A DNA stretch of 12,634 nucleotides from M3007 sp038246345 (lineage in GTDB: Bacteria; Bacteroidota; Bacteroidia; Chitinophagales; Saprospiraceae): NCBI GenBank assembly GCA_038246345.1, contig JBBRWA010000179.1, forward strand, positions 1-12,634, in the 5' to 3' direction. A model generated the notes under the pieces. The model was not told the origin of the DNA. It saw nothing but the letters and a program-made list of their open reading frames with translations, and made no database searches. Below, piece by piece: positions 6,270-12,634 of this stretch (position 1 is its first letter; every line of letters starts with the position of its first letter). Position numbers and translations under genes: made by a program.

Positions 6270-6932
6270 GTGAATCATAAAAGTCGTTTACTAAGCCTAA
6301 CAATATTTTTGGTAGTTGGGGTTTCAATTCCAAAGCAAGTTTATGCTTGTCTTTGCGGCCAACCTGATCCTTTGGCTAAAAATCTTGAATACAATTCTGC
6401 TGTATTTGTTGGGGTATTGGTGAATATGCCTGTATTAGACAGTTTATATTCTTCCAGAGAGGGTCGACAGTTTTTTTACCAGCAAAAACATTTCAATTTA
6501 AGGGTGATAAAATATCACAAAGGTCTAGGGTCGGGAAGTGACTATGTAACAGTCTTTGACCAGAATTCTATGTGTGCAGGTTTTTTAAGAACTGTTGTTG
6601 TCGGGGATACCATTTTGGTTTTTGCAAACCATCATGGTGATTTTTTGGAGGGAAATATGTGTAATCGCTGGGCTTTTATTTCCACGCCAAAAATGGAATC
6701 AAAAAGAGATTCCTTCTATCTAATAAATGCAGAAGAAAGGCAGTTTATCCAAGACTTGAGCTTATGGAAAGCGCCTAGAAATAAAGACGAATCCCCCATG
6801 CCTCAAACGCCTATTGTAGAAGTTCCTAACCAAGTCCTTTCATGGGAGCAAAAACTGCTGATAATTAGCCTTTTGCTAAATATTGGTCTTTTTGTTTTTC
6901 ATATTGTAAGCAGGTACTCTACACGCGATTAA
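6270..6932 (+). CDS. Secreted NTR/TIMP-like Cys-rich protein with C-terminal membrane segment
   Basis: A 220-residue protein. The start is GTG at 6270; there is an in-frame stop at 6249 and no ATG that would keep the signal peptide MNHKSRLLSLTIFLVVGVSIPKQVYA, which is followed at once by CLC. The Cys-x-Cys directly after the signal peptide (C27, C29), the NSAVFVGVL strand, a DYVTVFDQNSMCAG segment and a late GNMCNRW fit the netrin/TIMP-like (OB-fold) pattern of bacterial proteins with two disulphides. The stretch VVGDTILVFANH is the usual central strand. Residues about 196-213 (LLIISLLLNIGLFVFHIV) form a membrane anchor followed by a short basic tail, so the domain should face the periplasm or outside. 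No enzyme residues are seen and the role is unknown. The gene is markedly more AT-rich than ugd and dnaE. A lipoprotein reading of VYAC is possible but the lipobox is poor. Confidence 0.75.
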   Translation: MNHKSRLLSLTIFLVVGVSIPKQVYACLCGQPDPLAKNLEYNSAVFVGVLVNMPVLDSLYSSREGRQFFYQQKHFNLRVIKYHKGLGSGSDYVTVFDQNSMCAGFLRTVVVGDTILVFANHHGDFLEGNMCNRWAFISTPKMESKRDSFYLINAEERQFIQDLSLWKAPRNKDESPMPQTPIVEVPNQVLSWEQKLLIISLLLNIGLFVFHIVSRYSTRD

Positions 6933-7137
6933 ACTGCTTGGCCATTGAGTTGGTAACAGGATATTTCCTGGTATCGTCAAGCAAATGTGTCATTCGGAGC
7001 GTACTTCATATTGCAGCACCAATAAATAGTCCTTTTTTCAGTGTCCGGTTTTTAAAAAGAACATTTCGATTTCCAAGTTCAATGGAATAGGGTTGAATAG
7101 TTTTCCACAAAGAGTACAAACTTCCCACTTTTTGTTT

Positions 7138-7145
7138 TAAATTTG
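7138..7145 (+). promoter_or_regulatory. Possible -7 box for dnaE
   Basis: TAAATTTG matches the -7 consensus TAnnTTTG and lies 22 bases before the dnaE ATG, which would give a leader of about 15 bases. No TTG occurs at the proper -33 distance. The rest of the 235-base gap (6933-7167) shows no other recognisable signal. Confidence 0.4.
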
Positions 7146-7167
7146 CCCTGTAACGTAACAGTAGCCC

Positions 7168-10100
7168 ATGCCAAACTTCGCCCACCTCCACTGCCACACC
7201 CAATTCTCCCTGCTCGACGGCGCTGCCTCCATCCCCAACCTATTTAAAAAAGCCGCCGCCGATGGCATGAAAGCCATTGCGATCACCGACCACGGCAACA
7301 TGTTCGGGGCATTCCAGTTTGTGGCAGAAGCAGCCAAACACGAAGGCGTGAAGCCCATCGTGGGTTGTGAGTTTTATGTGGTGACCGATCGGCATCGGCA
7401 CGCTTTTACCAAGGAAGACAAGGACAAACGTTTCCACCAGCTTTTTCTGGCAAAAAACGCAGAAGGCTACAAAAACCTCGTCAAACTTTGCTCGCTGGGC
7501 TATATCGAAGGGTTGTATGGCAAATACCCGCGCATCGACAAAGAACTGATTTTGCAGTACCACGAAGGATTGATCGCGACCAGTTGCTGCATTGGCGCCA
7601 TGGTGCCGCAGGCCATTTTGCGGCATGGGGAGGAAGCAGCCCGGAAAGAATTTGAGTGGTGGCTCGACCTGTTTGGCGAGGATTATTACATCGAAATACA
7701 GCGCCACCACATGCAGGAGCAGGACAAAGTGAACGAAGTGCTGCTGCGCTGGGCCGATGAGTACAACGTGAAAGTCATTTGTACCAACGACTCGCACTAC
7801 GTAGACCAAAAGGATTCCAACGCACACGACATCCTGCTCTGCGTAAACACGGGCGAAAAACAAGCCACCCCCGCCATCCGCGAATTCGTGGAAGAAGGCA
7901 CTATTATGAAAGGTGGCCGCTTCGCGTTTTGGAACGACCAGTTCTATTTCAAGACCCAAGCCGAGATGGGCAAATTGTTTGGCGACGTGCCGCAAGCACT
8001 CGACAATACCATGGAAATCGTAGACAAATGCGAGCACCTGAAACTCAAAAAGGACATCCTGCTCCCCAATTTTGTCATCCCGCAAACCTTCCATTCACAA
8101 GATGATTTTTTGCGCCACCTGACGATGGAAGGCGCCAAAAACCGTTACAAAGAAATTACCGCTGAAATAGAAGAGCGCCTCAATTTCGAGCTGCACACCA
8201 TCAGAACCATGGGTTTTGCGGGCTACTTCCTCATCGTAGCCGATTTTATCAACCACGGCAAAGACATCGGCGTGTTCATTGGCCCCGGCCGTGGTTCGGC
8301 GGCGGGCAGCGCGGTGGCCTACTGCATCGGCATCACGAATATTGACCCCATCAAATATCAATTGCTGTTCGAGCGATTCCTCAATCCCGACCGGAAGTCC
8401 ATGCCCGATATCGACACGGACTTCGACGACGAAGGCCGGCAGAAGGTGATTGATTATGTGGTGCAGAAATACGGCAAAAACCAAGTGGCCCAAATCGTGA
8501 CCTACGGCACCATGGCCGCCAAAATGAGCATCAAAGACGTATCGCGGGTGCTCGATTTGCCGCTCGACCAAGCCAATGCCCTGGCCAAGCTCGTGCCCGA
8601 CAAGGCCGGAATTTCCCTCAAACGTGTGCTCACCGCGCCCATCGCGGGCGAAGGCTCTTTGTCAGAAAAAGAAAACCTGTCGGGTGAAGACCTCGACAAC
8701 GCCAAAAAACTCCGAGAGCATTTGGCCGCCGTAGACACGCCCGAAGGCAAGGTGCTCAAAGAAGCCATGATACTCGAAGGCTCTGTGCGCGGCACCGGCA
8801 TACACGCGGCGGGTATCATCATCGCCCCGAAAGACCTGACGGAAATAATTCCGGTGTATGCTTCCAAAGAAACCGAGCTGCTCATCACACAGTACGAAGG
8901 TTCTATCATTGAAGATGCTGGCGTTATCAAAATGGACTTTCTGGGCCTCAAAACCCTCACCATTCTCCGCGATGCGCTGATCCTGATTGAACAAAACCAC
9001 GGCGTAAAGATCATCATCGACGACATACCGCTCGACGATGCTAAAACTTACGACCTGTACCAGCGCGGCGAAACCAACGGCACCTTCCAGTTCGAAAGCG
9101 CCGGGATGCAGAAATACCTGCGGGAGCTCAAGCCCGACAAATTTGACGACCTCATTGCGATGAACGCGCTGTACCGGCCGGGGCCGTTGGAGTATATTCC
9201 GGATTTTATTGCGCGGAAGCATGGGCGGCAGGCGGTGACATATGATTTGCCGGATATGGAGGAGTATTTGAAAGACACTTTTGGCATTTGTGTCACAGGC
9301 GATACGCTTGTTTTTGACGCTATTACAGGGAAAAGGGTGCGCATCGATCAATTGGAAGACCGAGTCGGAGATTTTTATGTCCAGGGAGTTGATGAATATT
9401 TACAACCTCAAAAAGCGCCCATGACTTATTGGGTATGCAATGGCAAAAAGCCGGTTTTTAAAGTCAAAATGGGCAATGGGACAACGGTTAAAATGACGGC
9501 GAACCACCGGGTTTTAACCGAAAATGGCTGGCGGGAAATTGGATCGTTGAAGCCCGGCGACCATATTGCTACACCGCGAAAGCTCCATGCCGAAGCTCCA
9601 CAATCATTTGACAAACAAAAACTCAGGGTTCTGGCTTATTTACTGGCCGATGGTTCCTTGACTTCCTGTGGGCCTTATGTGCCAGAGTTTGTGTTCGGAC
9701 TTAACGAGGAGCAAATTGCTTTTTTCTTGGCTTCCTTTTGGGACTGCGATGGCTGTGTATCGGAAAAAATCTGCTTTGTTAAAACCATTTCTCTATATCT
9801 GGCCAAGGATATCCAGACACTTTTGCTCCGCTTGGGTATTTATTCCACCACCTGCGAAACCAAGTATTTCAACAACCAGCGGCAGGAAGAAATCACTGCT
9901 TATCAGGTTTCAGTGTATAATATCCCGCAATTCGCGGAGAAAATCGCGCCGCATTTGGTTTTGAAAAAAATGCCGGAGCGCGGGGCATTTCTTGCTGAAA
10001 TTAAAGATGATCTTTCGCGTCCCGTCTTCTTTGAGGAAATAGACCGAACCTGGAAAGGCTCGCAGCGCGGACTGATGGAAGCGCATGGATTCAGTCGCCA

Positions 10101-11748
10101 ACACTTCAATACCCTCAATCGGAACCGACCACGAATCGCCGCCTCGGTGGTAGAACCGCTGCTGGAATGCCTGGATTTTCCCAAAACAAAGCGCAACCTG
10201 AATGTCCGTTGGGAGGAAATTGCCTCCATTGAACCGGCTGGCGAGGAATTGGTATACGATATCACCGTCGCAGGTATTCACAATTTTGTAGGAAACAATA
10301 TCATTCTGCACAATTGTGTCTATCAGGAGCAAATCATGTTGCTGTCCCAAAAGCTCGCAGGCTTTTCCAAGGGAGATGCCGACGTGCTCCGCAAAGCCAT
10401 GGGTAAAAAACAAATTGCCGTCCTCAATAAAATGAAAGGGCAATTTATCGAAGGTGGAACGGCCCGAAACCACCCGGCCGCCAAGCTGGAAAAAGTGTGG
10501 ACCGACTGGGAAGCCTTTGCCTCTTACGCCTTCAACAAAAGTCACTCCACCTGCTACGCTTTCGTGGCCTATCAAACGGCCTACCTCAAAGCGCATTACC
10601 CCTCGGAGTACATGGCAGCGGTGCTCACCCATTCGCAGAACAATATTGAAAAAATCACCTTCTTCCTGGAAGAGTGCAAACGCATGGGCCTCAACGTAAA
10701 AGGCCCGGACGTGAACGAATCGCTCGTCAATTTTGCTGTCAACAAAAAAGGCGATGTCCGCTACGGCATGGGTGCCATTAAAGGCGTGGGCGAAGGCGCG
10801 GTGGAAGTAATGATCCAGGAGCGCAAGGAAAATGGCCCATTCACCAACATTTTTGATTTTATGCGCCGCATCAACCTGCGCACGGTGAACAAGCGGGTAA
10901 TGGAAAACTTGTCCTACGCTGGCGCTTTCGATAGTTTCGCACTCCCCAGATCGGTTTTTTTTACCCCAACCGACAAGTTCGATACCTTTATTGAAAACCT
11001 CATCCGCTATGGCAGTGCCCATCAGGAAGACAAGCTGATGTCGGTCAATTCTCTCTTTGGCGACCTCTCCGATAGCGTCAGCATCCCAGAGCCGATCGTG
11101 CCAAAAGCCACTGATTGGGGGCTTATTTTTAGACTCCAAAAAGAAAAAGACGTCATCGGCATCTACCTCAGCGGTCACCCGCTTGATGAGTTCCGCTACG
11201 AATGGGAAAACTTCGCCACCCCGCTCGACAAAATGGAGAACTACCGCGGCCGCAAGGTCAACGTGGCGGGCTTTGTGATAAAAGCTGAACACCGTATCAG
11301 CCAGCGCGGCACGGGTTGGGGACGTTTCACCATTCAGGATTACACCGAATCCCTGGAAATCACCATGTTTTCGGAGACTTACGCCAAGTTCAAAAGCTTC
11401 TTCGAGGAAGGCACCAGCGTGTACGCGGAAGGGGAATTCAAGCAGCGCTACAATTCCGAAGAATTTGAGTTCCGGGTAAACAATGTGCGCTTGCTGGAGG
11501 CTGTCGGCGCGGAAAAAACCACTTCCGTTACCCTGCAAATACCGATGGAATTGCTCACGGCCGAGCTTATTGACCGCATTGAAAAGCTTTGCACGGCCCA
11601 CAAGGGCAAGCACCTGCTAAAAATGGAGCTGATCGACCGGCAGAACAAGGAGAAAATGGCGTTTACGTCGACGGGGAAAAAGGTGAATGTGGGGAATGAG
11701 TTTTTGGCGGCGATGGAACTTCTAGGAGTAGAATGTGGGGTGAATTGA
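7168..11748 (+). CDS. dnaE: DNA polymerase III subunit alpha with in-frame intein
   Basis: The replicative polymerase catalytic subunit, translated as a 1526-residue precursor; removal of the 342-residue intein (708-1049) leaves 1184 residues, normal for DnaE1. It opens at once with the PHP domain (HLHCH at 6-10, ITDHGN at 39-44, NDSHYV near 207), which supports the ATG at 7168. The polymerase core has GPGRGSAAGSAVAYCIG and the catalytic acids D414 and D416 in MPDIDTDF, with the third Asp at 590 in IKMDFLGLKTL. The ALYRPGPLEYIPDF segment follows shortly before the intein. After it come VYQEQIMLLSQ, SYAFNKSHSTCYAFVAYQ, the helix-hairpin-helix region GAIKGVGEGAVE (near 1205) and an OB domain (about 1361-1440, GRKVNVAGFVIKAEHRIS). 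No clamp-loader gene is nearby and it appears to be a single-gene unit. The final 35 codons or so change to G/T third positions. Confidence 0.97.
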   Translation: MPNFAHLHCHTQFSLLDGAASIPNLFKKAAADGMKAIAITDHGNMFGAFQFVAEAAKHEGVKPIVGCEFYVVTDRHRHAFTKEDKDKRFHQLFLAKNAEGYKNLVKLCSLGYIEGLYGKYPRIDKELILQYHEGLIATSCCIGAMVPQAILRHGEEAARKEFEWWLDLFGEDYYIEIQRHHMQEQDKVNEVLLRWADEYNVKVICTNDSHYVDQKDSNAHDILLCVNTGEKQATPAIREFVEEGTIMKGGRFAFWNDQFYFKTQAEMGKLFGDVPQALDNTMEIVDKCEHLKLKKDILLPNFVIPQTFHSQDDFLRHLTMEGAKNRYKEITAEIEERLNFELHTIRTMGFAGYFLIVADFINHGKDIGVFIGPGRGSAAGSAVAYCIGITNIDPIKYQLLFERFLNPDRKSMPDIDTDFDDEGRQKVIDYVVQKYGKNQVAQIVTYGTMAAKMSIKDVSRVLDLPLDQANALAKLVPDKAGISLKRVLTAPIAGEGSLSEKENLSGEDLDNAKKLREHLAAVDTPEGKVLKEAMILEGSVRGTGIHAAGIIIAPKDLTEIIPVYASKETELLITQYEGSIIEDAGVIKMDFLGLKTLTILRDALILIEQNHGVKIIIDDIPLDDAKTYDLYQRGETNGTFQFESAGMQKYLRELKPDKFDDLIAMNALYRPGPLEYIPDFIARKHGRQAVTYDLPDMEEYLKDTFGICVTGDTLVFDAITGKRVRIDQLEDRVGDFYVQGVDEYLQPQKAPMTYWVCNGKKPVFKVKMGNGTTVKMTANHRVLTENGWREIGSLKPGDHIATPRKLHAEAPQSFDKQKLRVLAYLLADGSLTSCGPYVPEFVFGLNEEQIAFFLASFWDCDGCVSEKICFVKTISLYLAKDIQTLLLRLGIYSTTCETKYFNNQRQEEITAYQVSVYNIPQFAEKIAPHLVLKKMPERGAFLAEIKDDLSRPVFFEEIDRTWKGSQRGLMEAHGFSRQHFNTLNRNRPRIAASVVEPLLECLDFPKTKRNLNVRWEEIASIEPAGEELVYDITVAGIHNFVGNNIILHNCVYQEQIMLLSQKLAGFSKGDADVLRKAMGKKQIAVLNKMKGQFIEGGTARNHPAAKLEKVWTDWEAFASYAFNKSHSTCYAFVAYQTAYLKAHYPSEYMAAVLTHSQNNIEKITFFLEECKRMGLNVKGPDVNESLVNFAVNKKGDVRYGMGAIKGVGEGAVEVMIQERKENGPFTNIFDFMRRINLRTVNKRVMENLSYAGAFDSFALPRSVFFTPTDKFDTFIENLIRYGSAHQEDKLMSVNSLFGDLSDSVSIPEPIVPKATDWGLIFRLQKEKDVIGIYLSGHPLDEFRYEWENFATPLDKMENYRGRKVNVAGFVIKAEHRISQRGTGWGRFTIQDYTESLEITMFSETYAKFKSFFEEGTSVYAEGEFKQRYNSEEFEFRVNNVRLLEAVGAEKTTSVTLQIPMELLTAELIDRIEKLCTAHKGKHLLKMELIDRQNKEKMAFTSTGKKVNVGNEFLAAMELLGVECGVN
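9289..10314 (+). other. DnaE intein with shortened LAGLIDADG endonuclease
   Basis: A 342-residue protein-splicing element inserted between GI and CVYQEQ of DnaE. Splicing blocks are intact: C1 with GDT (CVTGDTLV), block B with TANH (70-73), block F VYDITVAGIHNFVGNN (322-337) and the terminal HN (341-342) followed by Cys as the +1 nucleophile. So it should excise itself. The endonuclease part has LAYLLADGSL (115-124, Asp121) and FLASFWDCDGC (146-156, Asp154). These motifs are usually roughly 80-130 residues apart; here the Asp residues are 33 apart, and VPEFVF, normally at the end of the first half, follows the first motif almost directly. The second half (about 146-235) looks whole, and about 60 further residues (236-300, GSQRGLMEAHGFSRQHF) may be a DNA-binding segment. 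GC content is lower than in the exteins. Endonuclease activity is doubtful; splicing is likely. Confidence 0.95.
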
Positions 11749-11755
11749 TTTTGGG

Positions 11756-11890
11756 GGTTTTGTATCAGGATTAGTAGGATTTTTAGGGTCATTCAGGATT
11801 TTACAGCTCAATAAAATGAGTTTTACCCATTCCAACAGACGCTGTAAATCCTGAATGATCCTAAAAATCTTAATAATCCTGGTACAAACC
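11756..11890. repeat. AGGATT-rich inverted repeat, possible bidirectional terminator
   Basis: The left arm (11756-11807) and right arm (11841-11890) are reverse complements over about 50 bases with four mismatches and two single-base gaps, around a 33-base loop. Each arm contains three or four GGATT cores (CAGGATT, AGTAGGATT, TTCAGGATT on the left). It lies exactly between the convergent dnaE and GxxExxY genes, starting 7 bases after the dnaE stop and ending 4 bases before the other gene's stop. A long stem there could end transcription from both sides, though no clean T tract follows. Confidence 0.75.
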
Positions 11891-11894
11891 GCGC

Positions 11895-12410
11895 TCAACG
11901 CCCCTTGTTCTTCTTCTTCCACTCATCCCGCAGCCGCTGCTCTACCTCCCACTCCGGCAAATAATGCCGGGCCTCGAAAATGTCCTCATTCGTCTCACCC
12001 AGCTGCTCCGCAGTGGCATCCGTAAAATCCGCTTCCGGGCGCACATTGTTGTTGAAGATATGTTTGTATTGCAGGCTGGAGGCCCCGAAGTTGATCAATA
12101 ATCCGCATTTGCCGTTGAGGCATTCGAGCGTATTGATGGCTTGCACAAGATCCTCGTTGCCGAGTTCCCCTTTGGCTTTCAATTCAAGTACCAAATCGGG
12201 TTCGCAAGCAAAATCGCAGCGTCGGTAACCAATCCGAAAAATATCATAGTGAATCGGTAACCAGACTTCGCGCTCAAACAAAATCCCTTCGCGTCGAAGT
12301 TCAATGGCCATGGCACGGCAGTAAATGTACTCCCGGAATCCCCGGCCTAATTTTTTGTGTACTTTCATGGCGCATCCAATGATGCGGTAAGTAAGGTCTC
12401 CATTTTGCAT
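11895..12410 (-). CDS. GxxExxY family protein (PD-(D/E)XK nuclease-like)
   Basis: A 171-residue protein of the GxxExxY family, named for the motif seen here as GFREYIY (24-30). The family is placed in the PD-(D/E)XK nuclease-like superfamily; candidate core residues are E27, D66 in RRCDFACEPD, and E76 and K78 in LVLELKAK. The following VQAINTLECLNGKCGLLINFGA (from about 89) is the usual final helix-strand of the core. Family members are about 120-130 residues, so this copy has an extra C-terminal tail of about 45 residues (from about 127), acidic then strongly basic, ending KKKNKGR. The ATG at 12410 suits the family start, with a good promoter upstream. Biological role is not established for the family. 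It sits between GGATT-type repeats at 11756-11890 and 12531-12634. Confidence 0.9.
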   Translation of the reverse strand: MQNGDLTYRIIGCAMKVHKKLGRGFREYIYCRAMAIELRREGILFEREVWLPIHYDIFRIGYRRCDFACEPDLVLELKAKGELGNEDLVQAINTLECLNGKCGLLINFGASSLQYKHIFNNNVRPEADFTDATAEQLGETNEDIFEARHYLPEWEVEQRLRDEWKKKNKGR

Positions 12411-12453
12411 GGTAGTTGAAGTTTAGTGTGTTAAGATGAAAAAATAAAGCTTT

Positions 12454-12484
12454 CAAAATTACACCCAAAAATTCAAAAGCGCAA
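12454..12484 (-). promoter_or_regulatory. Bacteroidota-type promoter for the GxxExxY gene
   Basis: On the minus strand TTG (12482-12484) is separated by 20 bases from TAATTTTG (12454-12461), which matches TAnnTTTG. This spacing fits the -33/-7 arrangement of the primary sigma factor of Bacteroidota. The transcript would begin about 12447, giving a leader of about 36 bases before the ATG at 12410. It is the best two-box match in the window. Confidence 0.6.
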
Positions 12485-12528
12485 GCCCCCCCTCAATATT
12501 TCTCCGAACAGAACAACATAACGCCGCT

Positions 12529-12634
12529 CATCCACAAATGCCAAAAAATCCTGCCCAATCCTAAAAATCCTGCTAATCCTGATACAAACCGCCCCCCATC
12601 CACAAATGCCAAAAAATCCTGCCCAATCCTAAAA
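12529..12634. repeat. 68-base tandem repeat of the AGGATT family, cut by the window end
   Basis: The block starting CATCCACAAATGCC at 12529 recurs at 12597, giving a 68-base unit with one full copy and 38 bases of the next before the window ends. Within the unit the minus strand reads GTATCAGGATTAGCAGG and then more GGATT cores. Bases 12547-12594 align with the right arm of the repeat at 11843-11890 (about 39 of 48 identical, same orientation, including the shared GGTACAAACCGC/GATACAAACCGC end). The array probably continues beyond the window. Confidence 0.8.

Noticed and set aside
9910..11613. A 567-codon open frame on the minus strand within dnaE
   Set aside because: It is antisense to conserved DnaE and intein sequence, has no domain signature, and long antisense frames are expected in C-ending-codon genes.
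12529..12634. CRISPR-like array
   Set aside because: The whole 68-base unit repeats, so there are no variable spacers between constant repeats, and no cas gene is near.

Overview
The window looks like chromosomal DNA from a member of the Bacteroidota, most likely the Saprospiria (Haliscomenobacter/Lewinella-like). The signs are several TAnnTTTG-type -7 promoter boxes with weak or absent Shine-Dalgarno sequences, an OmpA-family envelope protein with a typical Bacteroidota N-terminus, a GxxExxY protein, a secreted NTR-like protein, and many short dispersed repeats. The genus is an inference from gene style; no rRNA or tRNA gene is visible.

Layout. Positions 62-355 (+) hold only the C-terminal quarter of a polyprenyl diphosphate synthase; its 5' part is missing. 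A hairpin at 371-406 separates it from a minus-strand cluster, read right to left: antitoxin (2796-2494), RelE/ParE-type toxin (2509-2216), M29 aminopeptidase (2202-1099) and a small outer-membrane beta-barrel protein (1036-428). Upstream of that cluster, 2797-3037 carries ACGGATT repeats and a strong inverted repeat, followed by an OmpA-family protein on the minus strand (4198-3038). A divergent intergenic region with heptamer repeats leads into UDP-glucose 6-dehydrogenase (4503-5831, +). The 438-base gap behind it contains a roughly 355-base nested inverted-repeat element resembling a MITE. An AT-rich gene for a secreted NTR/TIMP-like protein (6270-6932, +) follows.

The largest gene, 7168-11748 (+), encodes the replicative DNA polymerase III alpha subunit DnaE, interrupted by an in-frame 342-residue intein (9289-10314). 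The splicing residues look intact, but the two LAGLIDADG motifs of its homing endonuclease lie only about 33 residues apart, so the first half of the endonuclease domain appears to have been deleted. Downstream, a minus-strand GxxExxY protein gene (12410-11895) sits between copies of a GGATT-rich repeat family.

The genes do not form one pathway. Housekeeping genes (dnaE, ugd, a prenyl synthase remnant) alternate with envelope and accessory genes. The best observations are the endonuclease-collapsed DnaE intein, a repeated switch of third codon positions from C to G/T near the 3' ends of six GC-richer genes (and once inside dnaE just before the intein), a His-to-Gln change at a metal ligand of the M29 aminopeptidase lying within one such tract, the truncated prenyl synthase, and several families of short-period repeats. 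I see no clearly new multi-gene defence or biosynthetic system.
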